Positions 34,385 through 43,486 of a stretch of DNA of 64,000 bases are shown in pieces. Numbering within the stretch: the stretch's first letter is position 1; every line of letters begins with the position of its first letter. The translations under genes were made by a program, and so were the position numbers. Origin of the DNA: Flavobacterium cerinum (lineage in GTDB: Bacteria > Bacteroidota > Bacteroidia > Flavobacteriales > Flavobacteriaceae); NCBI RefSeq assembly GCF_004028155.1, contig NZ_SBII01000005.1, positions 1 to 64,000 on the forward strand. Direction: 5' to 3'. Below the pieces are notes generated by a model. The model did not search any database. It worked only from the letters and a program-made list of their open reading frames with translations, and was not told where the DNA came from.

Positions 34385-34415
34385 AAAAGGCCGCTCAATT
34401 TGAGCAGCCTTTTTG
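34385..34415. terminator. Bidirectional terminator between convergent genes
   Basis: AAAAGGCCGCTCAA and TTGAGCAGCCTTTT form a stem with one C-A mismatch and T tracts on both strands (34385-34415). Confidence 0.7.
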
Positions 34416-34437
34416 TTTATAATACAAAAGTTATAGA

Positions 34438-35277
34438 TTATTTACCATTCTTTTGGTTTTTCATTTCTTTTTCGATCATATCATAGAACTGATCGATTTT
34501 TGGCAATACAAGAATTCTTGTTCTTCTGTTTGTAGATCTGCCTTCAGCTGTGTCATTACCTGTTAGTGGCACATATTCACCACGACCAGATGCAACAAGT
34601 CTTTTTGGATCGATACCAAAATCGTTTTGTAGTATCCTTACGATAGATGTAGCGCGCTTAACACTTAAATCCCAGTTGTCTTGTAGTACAGGGTTTTTAA
34701 TTGGCACATTATCTGTGTGTCCTTCAACCATACATTCAAAGTCTGGTTTGTCAAGAACGATTTTAGCAACTTTACCTAAAATTTCTTTAGCTCTGTCTGT
34801 TACCTGGTAGCTTCCGCTTTTAAATAACAATTTGTCTGCTAAAGAGATATAAACTACACCTTTTTCAACATTAACTTCAATATCCGGATCGTTAACACCC
34901 ACTGCTCTTTTGATACTTGTTACAAGAGCAAGTGTTACAGAATCTTTACGGGTTAATGCATCCTGAAGTCTTGTAATTTTAAGATCTTTCTCTTTTAAGC
35001 TTTCTAATGACTTTTCGATGTTTTCTGCTCCCTTAGAAGAGAGAGTGGTAAGGTTACCAACAGTACTCATAAGTTCAGATTTATCTTTTTTAAGATCATT
35101 GAGATGGTTTGCCATTGCATCCTTTTCAGTAAGACAGGTGTTCAGTTTAATAGTAGCACTATTTAGCAAATCCTGGATTTCTTTATTTTTAGATTCCAGT
35201 TCGGCAATTTTTTTCTTAGACCCGCATGAAGTCAGCGTCATTGCTGATAGCGTAAGTAATAAAATGGCTCTTCTCAT
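34438..35277 (-). CDS. OmpA-family lipoprotein with coiled coil
   Basis: The start ATG at 35277 (MRRAILLLTLSA) is preferred to the Met three residues upstream; either gives about 280 residues. The lipobox is MTLTSCGSKKK (Cys about 18). A coiled-coil stretch (about 25-115) is followed by an OmpA-like peptidoglycan-binding domain (about 145-270) with VEGHTDNVPI and the peptidoglycan contacts NWDLSVKRAT and GRSTNRRTRI. It probably tethers the outer membrane to peptidoglycan. Confidence 0.9.
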   Translation of the reverse strand: MRRAILLLTLSAMTLTSCGSKKKIAELESKNKEIQDLLNSATIKLNTCLTEKDAMANHLNDLKKDKSELMSTVGNLTTLSSKGAENIEKSLESLKEKDLKITRLQDALTRKDSVTLALVTSIKRAVGVNDPDIEVNVEKGVVYISLADKLLFKSGSYQVTDRAKEILGKVAKIVLDKPDFECMVEGHTDNVPIKNPVLQDNWDLSVKRATSIVRILQNDFGIDPKRLVASGRGEYVPLTGNDTAEGRSTNRRTRILVLPKIDQFYDMIEKEMKNQKNGK

Positions 35278-35339
35278 AAAATTCAAATTTTAAATTTTAA
35301 CAAAATTAAGTATTAATAAAAAAATAGTAACGCGTTTGA

Positions 35340-36347
35340 CTATAAACTATTGTTAAAATTTTTATCAAATATCTTGCCTTTTGTTATATAATACAAGTAA
35401 ATAATACTGGTTGTTTTATAGTAATTTCGGTACTGCTTTGACTCTCTTTTGTTTAAGAAATAAAAAAGTTTTAAATAAAAATATAAATGAGCTTTTAAAA
35501 TAGCTAAAAGATGTTTGAATTCACCTTTTAGAAGAAATCGTATACCTGCCAGTCCATCCATAAGCATCCTTATAAAAAGAATGGGGATTAATTTTGACGC
35601 AGGAAGATTTTTAATCATCATCCAAAGTGAATTCCTGAAATTTAAAAAAGTCTTTTTTGGATTACCGGCAGTGAGAGTTGCTCCACCTATATGATAAATG
35701 ACCGAATTGAAGCAAAAGCGAACTTTAAAGTTCTTATTAAATGCACGCCAGCAAAGATCTATTTCTTCCTGGTGGGCAAAAAAGTCTTCGTCAAAACCAT
35801 TTAGACTATGGTAGACTTCTTTACGAATAAAAAAACAAGCTCCTGAGGCCCAAAATAACTCTATATTAGTATCATACTGACTTTTATCTTCTTCAAGTGT
35901 TTCAAAGATACGACCGCGGCAAAAAGCGAATCCATATTTATCTATAAATCCACCTGCTGCACCCGCATATTCAAAATGGGTCTTGTTATTATAATCCAGA
36001 ATTTTAGGTTGTATAATAGCTGTTTCAGCATCTTTGTCAAAAAGCTCTATTGCAGCAGTGATCCACCCTTCAGTTACTTCTACATCTGAATTGACCAATA
36101 CATAGATATCTTCTTCGACTGATTTCAATGCTTCATTGTATCCCTTTGCATACCCAAAATTACCTTTGTTTCCAATGACCTTAATATCTGGATAAGTCGT
36201 GCTTATAAATTCAATAGAATCATCAGTAGAGGCATTGTCTGCTACATATATCACTGCTTCCTGCGAATGTTTTACAACTGATGGTAAAAACTGCTCTAAT
36301 AGCTTTTTACCATTCCAGTTTAAAATTACAACGGCTATACTTTTCAT
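35340..36347 (-). CDS. Family 2 glycosyltransferase
   Basis: The 335-residue protein has the GT-A fold of GT2 enzymes: VVILNWNGKKLLEQFLPSV (about 6-24), ADNASTDDSIEF (35-46), the DxD-like VNSDVEVTEGW (about 83-93), GGFIDKYGFAF, and an E-E-D-type acceptor motif HQEEIDLCWRAF (about 191-202). A C-terminal tail is basic and partly hydrophobic, fitting membrane association. It overlaps the upstream HsdR-N-like gene by 4 bases (stop-start). Product sugar and acceptor are unknown. Confidence 0.9.
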   Translation of the reverse strand: MKSIAVVILNWNGKKLLEQFLPSVVKHSQEAVIYVADNASTDDSIEFISTTYPDIKVIGNKGNFGYAKGYNEALKSVEEDIYVLVNSDVEVTEGWITAAIELFDKDAETAIIQPKILDYNNKTHFEYAGAAGGFIDKYGFAFCRGRIFETLEEDKSQYDTNIELFWASGACFFIRKEVYHSLNGFDEDFFAHQEEIDLCWRAFNKNFKVRFCFNSVIYHIGGATLTAGNPKKTFLNFRNSLWMMIKNLPASKLIPILFIRMLMDGLAGIRFLLKGEFKHLLAILKAHLYFYLKLFYFLNKRESKQYRNYYKTTSIIYLYYITKGKIFDKNFNNSL

Positions 36348-36796
36348 TTGGCTGGTTTATATTCGGGAAGATCCTGCAGGAAAAAGTATTTTTCCTGTTC
36401 GTAATCCATTTGGCAAAAGTAATGATTTAGCCCATTTGTAACCATCATATGCATAGCATTTAAAGACATGTTGTAGCGGGCGATCTGATCAAAAGTACTT
36501 TGGGAAATCGTTATACCCGGAGCTTTACATTCAACTAATAAAAAAATAGATCCATCAGGCTGAAATACAACAATATCATATCGTTTTGTTAGTCCGTTTA
36601 CCTTAACTGTTTTCTCCACGTTTACATGCGATTTTGGATACATTTTTTGTTCAAGTATATATTTAACAACATGTTGTCTTACCCATTCTTCAGGAGTAAG
36701 AATGATAAATTTTTTACGGATTTCATCAAAAATAGCGACCTTATTTTCACTATTTTTGAAACGGAATGTATAATCGGGAAAATTCAACTTTTGCAT
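36344..36796 (-). CDS. Small HsdR-N-like (PD-(D/E)XK) nuclease-fold protein
   Basis: The 150-residue protein matches the N-terminal endonuclease domain of type I restriction R subunits (HSDR_N family). The nuclease-fold core is seen as RYDIVVFQPDGSIFLLVECKAPG (about 73-95), where Asp74 and the E-x-K pair (Glu90, Lys92) supply the motif. The helicase portion of HsdR is absent and no restriction partner (HsdM/HsdS) is near. It is coupled to the glycosyltransferase by a 4-base overlap and is divergent from holA. A nucleic-acid role is likely; the function is not known to me. Confidence 0.75.
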   Translation of the reverse strand: MQKLNFPDYTFRFKNSENKVAIFDEIRKKFIILTPEEWVRQHVVKYILEQKMYPKSHVNVEKTVKVNGLTKRYDIVVFQPDGSIFLLVECKAPGITISQSTFDQIARYNMSLNAMHMMVTNGLNHYFCQMDYEQEKYFFLQDLPEYKPAK

Positions 36797-36800
36797 CAGG

Positions 36801-36808
36801 CAAATTTA
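36801..36808 (-). promoter_or_regulatory. -7 box abutting the HsdR-N-like start
   Basis: On the minus strand TAAATTTG ends four bases before the ATG (36796). Initiation at normal spacing would give a leaderless mRNA. Confidence 0.35.
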
Positions 36809-36857
36809 AGTTTTTTGGTTATACATACAGTAGAAATGTTATAAACACCAGCTGACT

Positions 36858-37862
36858 GTGGATGAAGTTGTAAAGATCGTTAATGAAATTAAACAGGGTA
36901 ATATAAAACCTATTTATTTTTTAATGGGTGAAGAGCCTTATTATATTGATAAGCTTACCGAATATATTGAAAATAATATACTGACTGAGGAAGAGAAAGG
37001 CTTTAACCAGATGGTTTTGTATGGAAAAGACGTATCTATAGAAGATGTTATATCTAATGCTAAACGCTATCCAATGATGGCAGACAGGCAGGTTGTTATT
37101 GTTAAGGAAGCTCAGGAGTTATCGCGCACCATAGAGAAGTTGGAGAGCTATGCTGAAAATCCACAAACTACAACGGTATTGGTTTTTGCTTATAAATATA
37201 AAACACTCGATAAACGTAAAAAAGTTACCAAAATGCTTGAAAAAGCAGGGGTTGTTTTTGAAAGTAAAAAGATGTACGACAATCAGGTAGGGGATTGGAT
37301 CAAGCGTATACTGTCGGGTAAAAATTATGGAATAGAACCAAAAGCGGCAGCTATGCTTGTTGAATTTTTAGGTACAGATCTTAGTAAAATAAGCAATGAA
37401 CTGGATAAACTAATGATCATTCTTCCAAAAGGTAGCACGATCACGCCTAAAGTCATTGAAGATAATATAGGGATCAGTAAAGATTATAATGTTTTTGAAT
37501 TGCGTAAAGCAATAGGAGAGAAGGATCAGTTAAAAGCGTATAAAATTGCCGATTACTTTTCGCAGAACCCTAAGGATAACCCTCTGGTTATGACTACAGG
37601 CCTTGTGTTTGGTTTCTTTTCGCAATTATTACAGTATCATGGGTTAAAAGATAAAAATCCATCTAATGTTGCAAAACTATTAAAAGTCAATCCTTATTTT
37701 GTAAAAGATTATGATATTGCATTACGTAATTATCCTATGAAAAAAGTAAGCGCTATTGTGGCTACGCTACGCGATATTGATGTTAAAAGTAAAGGTGTTG
37801 GCGTTACTGCTATACCACAATCTGACCTGCTGAAAGAGATGCTTGTAAAGATTTTTAATTAA
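36858..37862 (+). CDS. holA: DNA polymerase III subunit delta
   Basis: The 334-residue protein begins at GTG 36858 (MDEVVKIVNEIKQG). The family features are the IYFLMGEEPYYIDKL segment (about 19-33), VVIVKEAQEL (about 74-83), VVFESKKMYDNQV and the C-terminal helical domain with NVFELRKAIGEKDQLKAYKI. Delta is the clamp-loader wrench that opens the beta clamp. It is divergent from the HsdR-N-like gene with a 61-base gap. Confidence 0.93.
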   Translation: MDEVVKIVNEIKQGNIKPIYFLMGEEPYYIDKLTEYIENNILTEEEKGFNQMVLYGKDVSIEDVISNAKRYPMMADRQVVIVKEAQELSRTIEKLESYAENPQTTTVLVFAYKYKTLDKRKKVTKMLEKAGVVFESKKMYDNQVGDWIKRILSGKNYGIEPKAAAMLVEFLGTDLSKISNELDKLMIILPKGSTITPKVIEDNIGISKDYNVFELRKAIGEKDQLKAYKIADYFSQNPKDNPLVMTTGLVFGFFSQLLQYHGLKDKNPSNVAKLLKVNPYFVKDYDIALRNYPMKKVSAIVATLRDIDVKSKGVGVTAIPQSDLLKEMLVKIFN

Positions 37863-37909
37863 GCTTTTAAATCACGATATTTGCAGGCTAAAATTTGAAT
37901 GAGAGAAAC

Positions 37910-38092
37910 ATGGGAATGAATAAAAATACTATCTTAGGATGGGCTGCTTTTATAATGGTGTTGATGGGATTGCTGCTTATTAGCCTAGGTGCTTTTAGAT
38001 ATGATGATGTTGCTGGATGGGGCTTTGCTGCCGTAGGTATTGGATTCTTTGCTATTGCATGGGTGTTCAGTTCACTAAAAGGTAGGGTATAA
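37910..38092 (+). CDS. CAL67264-family small membrane protein
   Basis: The 60-residue protein has two hydrophobic helices (ILGWAAFIMVLMGLLLISL and WGFAAVGIGFFAIAWVF) joined by GAFRYDDVAG, the signature of a small Flavobacteriaceae membrane family known as CAL67264. It lies 28 bases upstream of ettA, the usual neighbourhood. Starts at 37895, 37910 or 37916 are all in frame; MGMNKNT at 37910 is preferred. Function unknown. Confidence 0.8.
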   Translation: MGMNKNTILGWAAFIMVLMGLLLISLGAFRYDDVAGWGFAAVGIGFFAIAWVFSSLKGRV

Positions 38093-38120
38093 TAAATTTG
38101 AAACTTGAAATAAATAGAAT

Positions 38121-39815
38121 ATGTCAGACGATAAAAAAGTAATATTTTCAATGTCCCGGTTGTCAAAAACCTATCCGGGAGCTCAAAAACCAGTATTAAA
38201 AGATATTTATCTTAGTTTTTTTTATGGAGCTAAAATTGGTATTCTTGGTTTAAATGGTTCTGGTAAATCATCGCTATTAAAAATTATTGCCGGTGTAGAT
38301 AAAAACTACCAAGGCGATGTAGTGTTTTCTCCGGGATATACTGTGGGTTATCTTGAACAGGAACCACAGCTTGATGAAAACAAAACTGTAATTGAAATAG
38401 TTCGTGAGGGTGTTGCTGAAACAGTTGCACTGCTTGACGAATTCAATAAGATAAATGACCAGTTCGGACTTCCGGAAGTATATGAAGATGCAGATAAAAT
38501 GCAGAAGCTGATGGACCGTCAGGCTGAACTTCAGGATAAGATTGATGCTTCTGGGGCTTGGGAGCTTGATACAAAATTGGAAATTGCAATGGATGCTTTA
38601 CGTACACCAGAGCCTGATACCCCAATTAAAGTGCTTTCTGGTGGTGAAAAAAGACGTGTTGCATTATGCCGTCTTTTATTACAACAACCGGATGTATTAT
38701 TATTGGATGAGCCTACCAACCACTTGGACGCAGAAAGTGTACTTTGGTTGGAACAACATTTGGCTCAATATGAAGGGACTGTAATTGCAGTAACACACGA
38801 CCGTTACTTCCTTGATAATGTTGCTGGCTGGATTTTAGAACTTGACAGAGGAGAAGGTATTCCATGGAAAGGGAATTATTCTTCATGGCTTGATCAAAAA
38901 TCGAAACGTATGGAGCAGGAAGAAAAAACAGCATCTAAACGTAGAAAAACACTTGAACGAGAGCTTGATTGGGTAAGACAGGGTGCCAAAGGCCGTCAGA
39001 CCAAACAAAAAGCGCGTTTACAAAATTACGACAGGCTTTTAAATGAAGATCAGAAAGAGCTTGACGAAAAACTAGAAATTTATATCCCAAACGGGCCAAG
39101 GCTTGGTACCAATGTTATCGAAGCTAAAGGCGTTGCTAAAGCATATGGAGATAAATTATTATATGATAATCTTAACTTCACACTTCCTCAGGCAGGTATT
39201 GTAGGTATTATTGGTCCTAACGGTGCTGGTAAAACGACTATCTTCAGAATGATCATGGGTGAAGAAACACCAGATGCAGGAGAGTTTACAGTAGGTGAAA
39301 CAGTGAAGATTGCTTATGTAGATCAATCGCACTCTAACATCAATCCGGAAAAAAGTATATGGGAAAACTTCTGCGATGGTCAGGAGCTTATAATGATGGG
39401 GGGAAGACAGGTTAACTCACGTGCTTATTTAAGCCGATTTAACTTTAGTGGAAGTGATCAGAACAAAAAAGTAAATACATTATCAGGGGGTGAGCGTAAT
39501 AGGCTTCACTTAGCCATAACGCTTAAAGAAGAGGGTAACGTGTTGCTTCTGGATGAGCCTACCAATGATCTTGATATTAACACACTTCGTGCGCTTGAAG
39601 AAGGTTTAGAGAACTTTGCAGGTTGTGCGGTAGTAATTTCTCACGACAGGTGGTTCCTTGACAGGGTATGTACTCACATACTTGCATTCGAAAGCAATTC
39701 AGAGGTATATTTCTTTGAAGGCAGTTTCTCTGAATATGAAGAGAACAGGAAAAAACGTCTTGGCGGCGATCTGGCTCCTAAACGTATCAAATACAAAAAA
39801 TTGATAAGAAACTAA
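38121..39815 (+). CDS. ettA: Energy-dependent translational throttle protein EttA (ABC-F)
   Basis: The 564-residue protein holds two ABC ATPase domains: Walker A GLNGSGKSS (about 43-51) and GPNGAGKTT, and signatures LSGGEKRRV and LSGGERNRL, plus the DEPTNHLD and DEPTNDLD Walker B blocks. There are no membrane segments. The arm/toe-print and interdomain linker (about 250-325, highly charged, KSKRMEQEEKTASKRRK) is typical of ABC-F factors. EttA binds the ribosomal E site and tunes translation to ATP supply. A terminator follows at 39825. Confidence 0.93.
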   Translation: MSDDKKVIFSMSRLSKTYPGAQKPVLKDIYLSFFYGAKIGILGLNGSGKSSLLKIIAGVDKNYQGDVVFSPGYTVGYLEQEPQLDENKTVIEIVREGVAETVALLDEFNKINDQFGLPEVYEDADKMQKLMDRQAELQDKIDASGAWELDTKLEIAMDALRTPEPDTPIKVLSGGEKRRVALCRLLLQQPDVLLLDEPTNHLDAESVLWLEQHLAQYEGTVIAVTHDRYFLDNVAGWILELDRGEGIPWKGNYSSWLDQKSKRMEQEEKTASKRRKTLERELDWVRQGAKGRQTKQKARLQNYDRLLNEDQKELDEKLEIYIPNGPRLGTNVIEAKGVAKAYGDKLLYDNLNFTLPQAGIVGIIGPNGAGKTTIFRMIMGEETPDAGEFTVGETVKIAYVDQSHSNINPEKSIWENFCDGQELIMMGGRQVNSRAYLSRFNFSGSDQNKKVNTLSGGERNRLHLAITLKEEGNVLLLDEPTNDLDINTLRALEEGLENFAGCAVVISHDRWFLDRVCTHILAFESNSEVYFFEGSFSEYEENRKKRLGGDLAPKRIKYKKLIRN

Positions 39816-39824
39816 TTGAAATAG

Positions 39825-39850
39825 AAAAACCCCGCAATTGCGGGGTTTTT
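39825..39850. terminator. Perfectly palindromic terminator after ettA
   Basis: AAAAACCCCGCAA / TTGCGGGGTTTTT is a perfect 26-base palindrome with T tracts on both strands, fitting for the convergent ettA and beta-barrel genes. Confidence 0.9.
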
Positions 39851-39873
39851 TATTATAAAATCAACATTGATTT

Positions 39874-40374
39874 TTAAAATCTGTATCTTACACCAAGTGC
39901 AATATCCGGACCAAAGTTATCTTCTCTGTAATCATCTCCAAAGTAAACTTCTGGTCTAAAGTCAAGAGATAGCTGTAAAGGGAAATCGAAGTTATATTCG
40001 ATACCTATATCTCCTGCAATGAATAAGAATGTTCCGCTGTCATCATTGCCTTTAGCCCATGGCGGAAGGTCATCATTGAATTCCCATGTTCCTAAACCTC
40101 CACCTACACCGGCATACCAATTAAAGCCTCCTTCAATGTTCCATACCCATTGGTATAAACCAGCAAGTTTTATGGCATCATAATAATCGGTATTACGCCA
40201 TCCCAAGTCAAATTCCAATCTGTTTTTTGTAGAAAGACTTCTTTGATAAGAAACTTCACCGCCAAAACCGTCATTATCCCCAAGGCGTAAACCAATAGCG
40301 TTTTTTCTGTCCTGTGCATTTGAGCTAAATGCTAATCCAATTAGCAAAAAAGCCGATAATACTAATTTTTTCAT
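39874..40374 (-). CDS. Outer membrane beta-barrel protein
   Basis: The 166-residue product has a signal peptide (MKKLVLSAFLLIGLAFSSNAQ) and an alternating aromatic/polar strand pattern ending in the typical C-terminal Tyr-Arg-Phe (GVRYRF). It fits a small OmpW/OmpX-size barrel; the length suggests 8 strands. Function unknown. Confidence 0.75.
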   Translation of the reverse strand: MKKLVLSAFLLIGLAFSSNAQDRKNAIGLRLGDNDGFGGEVSYQRSLSTKNRLEFDLGWRNTDYYDAIKLAGLYQWVWNIEGGFNWYAGVGGGLGTWEFNDDLPPWAKGNDDSGTFLFIAGDIGIEYNFDFPLQLSLDFRPEVYFGDDYREDNFGPDIALGVRYRF

Positions 40375-40471
40375 AATGATTTATTGGGTTATTATGATTC
40401 AAAAATAACCCCAATGTTCAGCATGAATATACGACTGTTAAATTTTTAACTGTTATGATTATGTTAAAGAA

Positions 40472-41266
40472 TTAATCAACATTGTAGTTTACCAGTGTTT
40501 CTACCTGATGCTCAGTGCCTGACTGAGGTATTGGTAATTGAAAATCAGGCAGAGGAATTTCTTCCAATTCATAATTAATATCTGTAGTTGCATTAACGAC
40601 ACCTATGTTTTCTGCATAATATTGGGTAGAAACTACTACATTTTGAGGTTTCAAAAGAGGAAATGCTATAGGGAAACCAGACAGTCCTGCAGTAATTTCT
40701 AAGTTAAGCGTAATTTCTACAGGCCTAACATTACTGTAATTTTGCTGACCTGAAGTGTAATTTGCTAATGTTGCTTTTGTTTTTGAAGTAAGTTTGTAAT
40801 TAAATTTTATTTTGAATCCTTCAATTTCCTGTTCAAGAGTTCCGCTTACTGTTCCGAGTTCTGTGTTTTCTGCGGCATTTTGATCGAAAATAATAAAATT
40901 TGATACAGCGATATTTATTGGTAAATCTGCAGCAAAATCTAGTCCGGCATTGCCGGTAAGGTAAATTTTACCATTATCATATCTTATTGCATTTTTATTT
41001 AATGCATTTGAAAAAAATCCGAAAGGTTGGTCTTTGGTTCTTAATTTTTGGAAAGTACTACCATTGATAATAGTGTCATTTGCGACATACAATGAATCCC
41101 TTCCGCTTATTGTTGAATTTTGAACATCATACACCCAGTAATTCCCAATATTAGATGGAAGGAAAGTATTGGTTGGAGTGGGGTTATTGTTGTTTCCATT
41201 ATCGTCATCACTTGAACAGGAAACAATAAAGAGACTTAAAATAAATAATAAATAAGTTTTTTTCAT
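40472..41266 (-). CDS. Lipoprotein of unknown function
   Basis: The 264-residue product has a lipobox in LFIVSCSSDDDNG (Cys17), followed by an Asp-rich segment that in Bacteroidota directs lipoproteins to the cell surface (the LES pattern, C-S-S-D-D-D), and a Pro/Asn-rich spacer. The mature part opens with LPSNIGNYWVYDV, common in uncharacterised Bacteroidota lipoproteins. No family is assigned. Confidence 0.6.
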   Translation of the reverse strand: MKKTYLLFILSLFIVSCSSDDDNGNNNNPTPTNTFLPSNIGNYWVYDVQNSTISGRDSLYVANDTIINGSTFQKLRTKDQPFGFFSNALNKNAIRYDNGKIYLTGNAGLDFAADLPINIAVSNFIIFDQNAAENTELGTVSGTLEQEIEGFKIKFNYKLTSKTKATLANYTSGQQNYSNVRPVEITLNLEITAGLSGFPIAFPLLKPQNVVVSTQYYAENIGVVNATTDINYELEEIPLPDFQLPIPQSGTEHQVETLVNYNVD

Positions 41267-41322
41267 GGTTGTAATAGTTTGATTAGGTGTGCTAATATAA
41301 CTAACAATTTTTAAATGAAAAC

Positions 41323-42150
41323 TTATTTGTCTGTAAATAATAAGGTTGCAATAAGCTGATGACCAAGTTTGGTTTCAAATTCAAAATAATCTTCTTCTTC
41401 AACTTTTTCAACATCGGCATGACGGTACATTTTCCATCGTTTCTTATTGTACTCCAGTGCAGTAAGGTTTTCTATCCAGTCACCCGAGTTTAAATACATT
41501 ACACTGCCTTTCTTGTTTTCTTTACGTGTAATTACAGGTTCATGTATATGCCCGCAAACAACATAATCATAATTGTTTTCTATAGCTAAATCTGCTGCTG
41601 TAGTTTCGAAATCAGATATGAACTTAACGGCCTTCTTTACTCCCGATTTTATTTTTTTGGATAGTGAATATGGCTCTTTCCCCATTTTCATTAAAACCCA
41701 ATTAATAAGTCTGTTCAAAAGTATAAGGTAATCATAGCCAATGCCTCCCAGTTTTGCGATCCACTTAGCATGATGTACAGAGCTATCGAAAACGTCACCA
41801 TGAAAAAACCAAGCTTTTTTTCCGTCCAGTTCCAGTACTACTTTATCTACTATTGAAAAATTACCCATTGATGTATCGCTAAATTTACGTAACATCTCAT
41901 CATGGTTACCTGTTATATAGTATACTTTAGTTCCCTTTGAAGCGAAATCAAGAAATTTTTTTACAACTTTTAAATGATTTTTAGGGAAATAGGATTTTCT
42001 AAACTGCCAAATGTCAATAATATCACCATTAAGAATTAGGGTTTTGGGCTTAATTGTAGAGAGGTAGGCTAAAAGCTCTTTAGAATGGCAGCCGTAAGTA
42101 CCTAAATGTATATCAGACAAGACTACAAGATCAACATTCCTTTTTTTCAT
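41323..42150 (-). CDS. LpxH-like UDP-2,3-diacylglucosamine diphosphatase / metallophosphoesterase
   Basis: The 275-residue protein shows the metallophosphoesterase motifs in order: DIHLG (about 13-17), LNGDIIDIW (about 40-48), ITGNHDEM (about 79-86), FFHGDVFD (about 115-122) and VVCGHIHEP (about 197-205). The residues flanking GDIIDIW and the C-terminal helical segment resemble the UDP-2,3-diacylglucosamine pyrophosphatase family found in Bacteroidota lipid A synthesis. It is divergent from aroC. The exact substrate is inferred from family similarity. Confidence 0.8.
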   Translation of the reverse strand: MKKRNVDLVVLSDIHLGTYGCHSKELLAYLSTIKPKTLILNGDIIDIWQFRKSYFPKNHLKVVKKFLDFASKGTKVYYITGNHDEMLRKFSDTSMGNFSIVDKVVLELDGKKAWFFHGDVFDSSVHHAKWIAKLGGIGYDYLILLNRLINWVLMKMGKEPYSLSKKIKSGVKKAVKFISDFETTAADLAIENNYDYVVCGHIHEPVITRKENKKGSVMYLNSGDWIENLTALEYNKKRWKMYRHADVEKVEEEDYFEFETKLGHQLIATLLFTDK

Positions 42151-42290
42151 TGAGGGTGTTTTTTCTTCTGCAAAGTACTCCTATATATATAAAGGTATGT
42201 TTAAGCGATTGTTATTAAAATATCATAAATCCTAAATTGGAGTTAAGCTTATAACTGAACTATTTATTTTAATTATTAAGCGGAAGGAAT

Positions 42291-42298
42291 TACATTTG
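42291..42298 (+). promoter_or_regulatory. -7 promoter box of aroC
   Basis: TACATTTG matches TAnnTTTG and ends 15 bases before the aroC ATG (42314). Its last TTG would be misread as a start codon of a longer frame. Confidence 0.5.
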
Positions 42299-42313
42299 TT
42301 AAAAATAGTACAC

Positions 42314-43357
42314 ATGGCAGGAAATACATTTGGAAATATATTTAAACTAACAACTTTTGGCGAATCACATGGTGATGCTATTGGAGGGATCATAGACGGA
42401 TGTCCTCCGGGAGTAACTCTTGATATGGATGCAATACAGTATGAACTTAACAGAAGAAAACCTGGTCAGTCGGCTATTGTGACACAACGAAAAGAAAATG
42501 ATAATGTTCAGTTTCTGTCAGGGATATTTGAAGGGAAGACAACAGGAACACCGATTGGGTTTATAGTACCTAACACAAACCAGAAATCAGATGATTATTC
42601 TCATATAAAAGATGTTTACAGGCCTTCACATGCTGATTATACCTACGATAAAAAATATGGTATAAGGGATTATAGAGGTGGAGGAAGAAGTTCTGCGCGA
42701 GAAACTATAAGTCGTGTTGTAGGTGGGGCAATTGCTAAGCAGCTTATGCCGGATATTAAAATTAATGCTTTTGTGTCTTCGGTTGGGGATATCTTTATTG
42801 ATAAGCCCTATCAGGCTCTTGATTTTTCACTTATAGAAAGTAATGATGTTCGTTGCCCAGATTTGGACACTGCAAAGAAAATGGAAGATTATATCAAGCA
42901 GATAAAAAAAGAAGGTGATACAGTAGGAGGAACAATTACTTGTGTTTTGCAAAATGTCCCTGTTGGTTTAGGAGAGCCAGTATTTGATAAACTACATGCA
43001 GAGCTTGGTAAAGCTATGTTGTCAATAAATGCAGTAAAAGGTTTTGAATATGGCAGTGGTTTTTGTGGCGCAAAAATGAAAGGAAGTGAGCATAATGATT
43101 TGTTTAATCCTGATGGAACTACAAAATCAAATCTTTCAGGCGGGATTCAGGGAGGCATTAGCAATGGAATGGATATTTATTTTAGAGTTGCTTTTAAGCC
43201 TGTCGCAACAATTATGCAAAAGCAAATTTCTATTGACAATATGGGTAATGAAGTCGAAATGCAAGGAAGGGGGAGGCATGATCCATGTGTTTTACCTCGT
43301 GCGGTGCCTATTGTAGAAGCTATGGCTGCATTAGTATTAATTGATAAGATGTTGTAA
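42314..43357 (+). CDS. aroC: Chorismate synthase
   Basis: From ATG 42314 the product is 347 residues ([20 protein letters not shown]). A TTG upstream at 42296 is part of the -7 box TACATTTG (42291-42298) and is not a start. The family signature is [18 protein letters not shown], with the FMN-binding [11 protein letters not shown] (about 123-133) and the C-terminal [18 protein letters not shown]. It makes chorismate from EPSP, the last step of the shikimate pathway. The leader between the -7 box and ATG is only 15 bases. Confidence 0.97.
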   Translation: MAGNTFGNIFKLTTFGESHGDAIGGIIDGCPPGVTLDMDAIQYELNRRKPGQSAIVTQRKENDNVQFLSGIFEGKTTGTPIGFIVPNTNQKSDDYSHIKDVYRPSHADYTYDKKYGIRDYRGGGRSSARETISRVVGGAIAKQLMPDIKINAFVSSVGDIFIDKPYQALDFSLIESNDVRCPDLDTAKKMEDYIKQIKKEGDTVGGTITCVLQNVPVGLGEPVFDKLHAELGKAMLSINAVKGFEYGSGFCGAKMKGSEHNDLFNPDGTTKSNLSGGIQGGISNGMDIYFRVAFKPVATIMQKQISIDNMGNEVEMQGRGRHDPCVLPRAVPIVEAMAALVLIDKML

Positions 43358-43486
43358 TATTAGAGCTATGTATTAATTATAGCTTTATTGCTATAAAAAA
43401 GTCTAAATATTTCTTAATTTTTTTTAAAAACATTTTTAAAAACATTTTTTTTTAGTATTTTTGAAAAACAATTAAAAACTATAATC

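Noticed and set aside
36344-36796. Restriction-modification system based on the HsdR-N-like gene.
   Set aside because: No methyltransferase, specificity or helicase subunit gene is present, and the protein is much too short for HsdR.
42296-42313. TTG start for chorismate synthase, 18 bases before the ATG.
   Set aside because: The TTG is the end of the TACATTTG -7 box, and the family N-terminus begins at the ATG.
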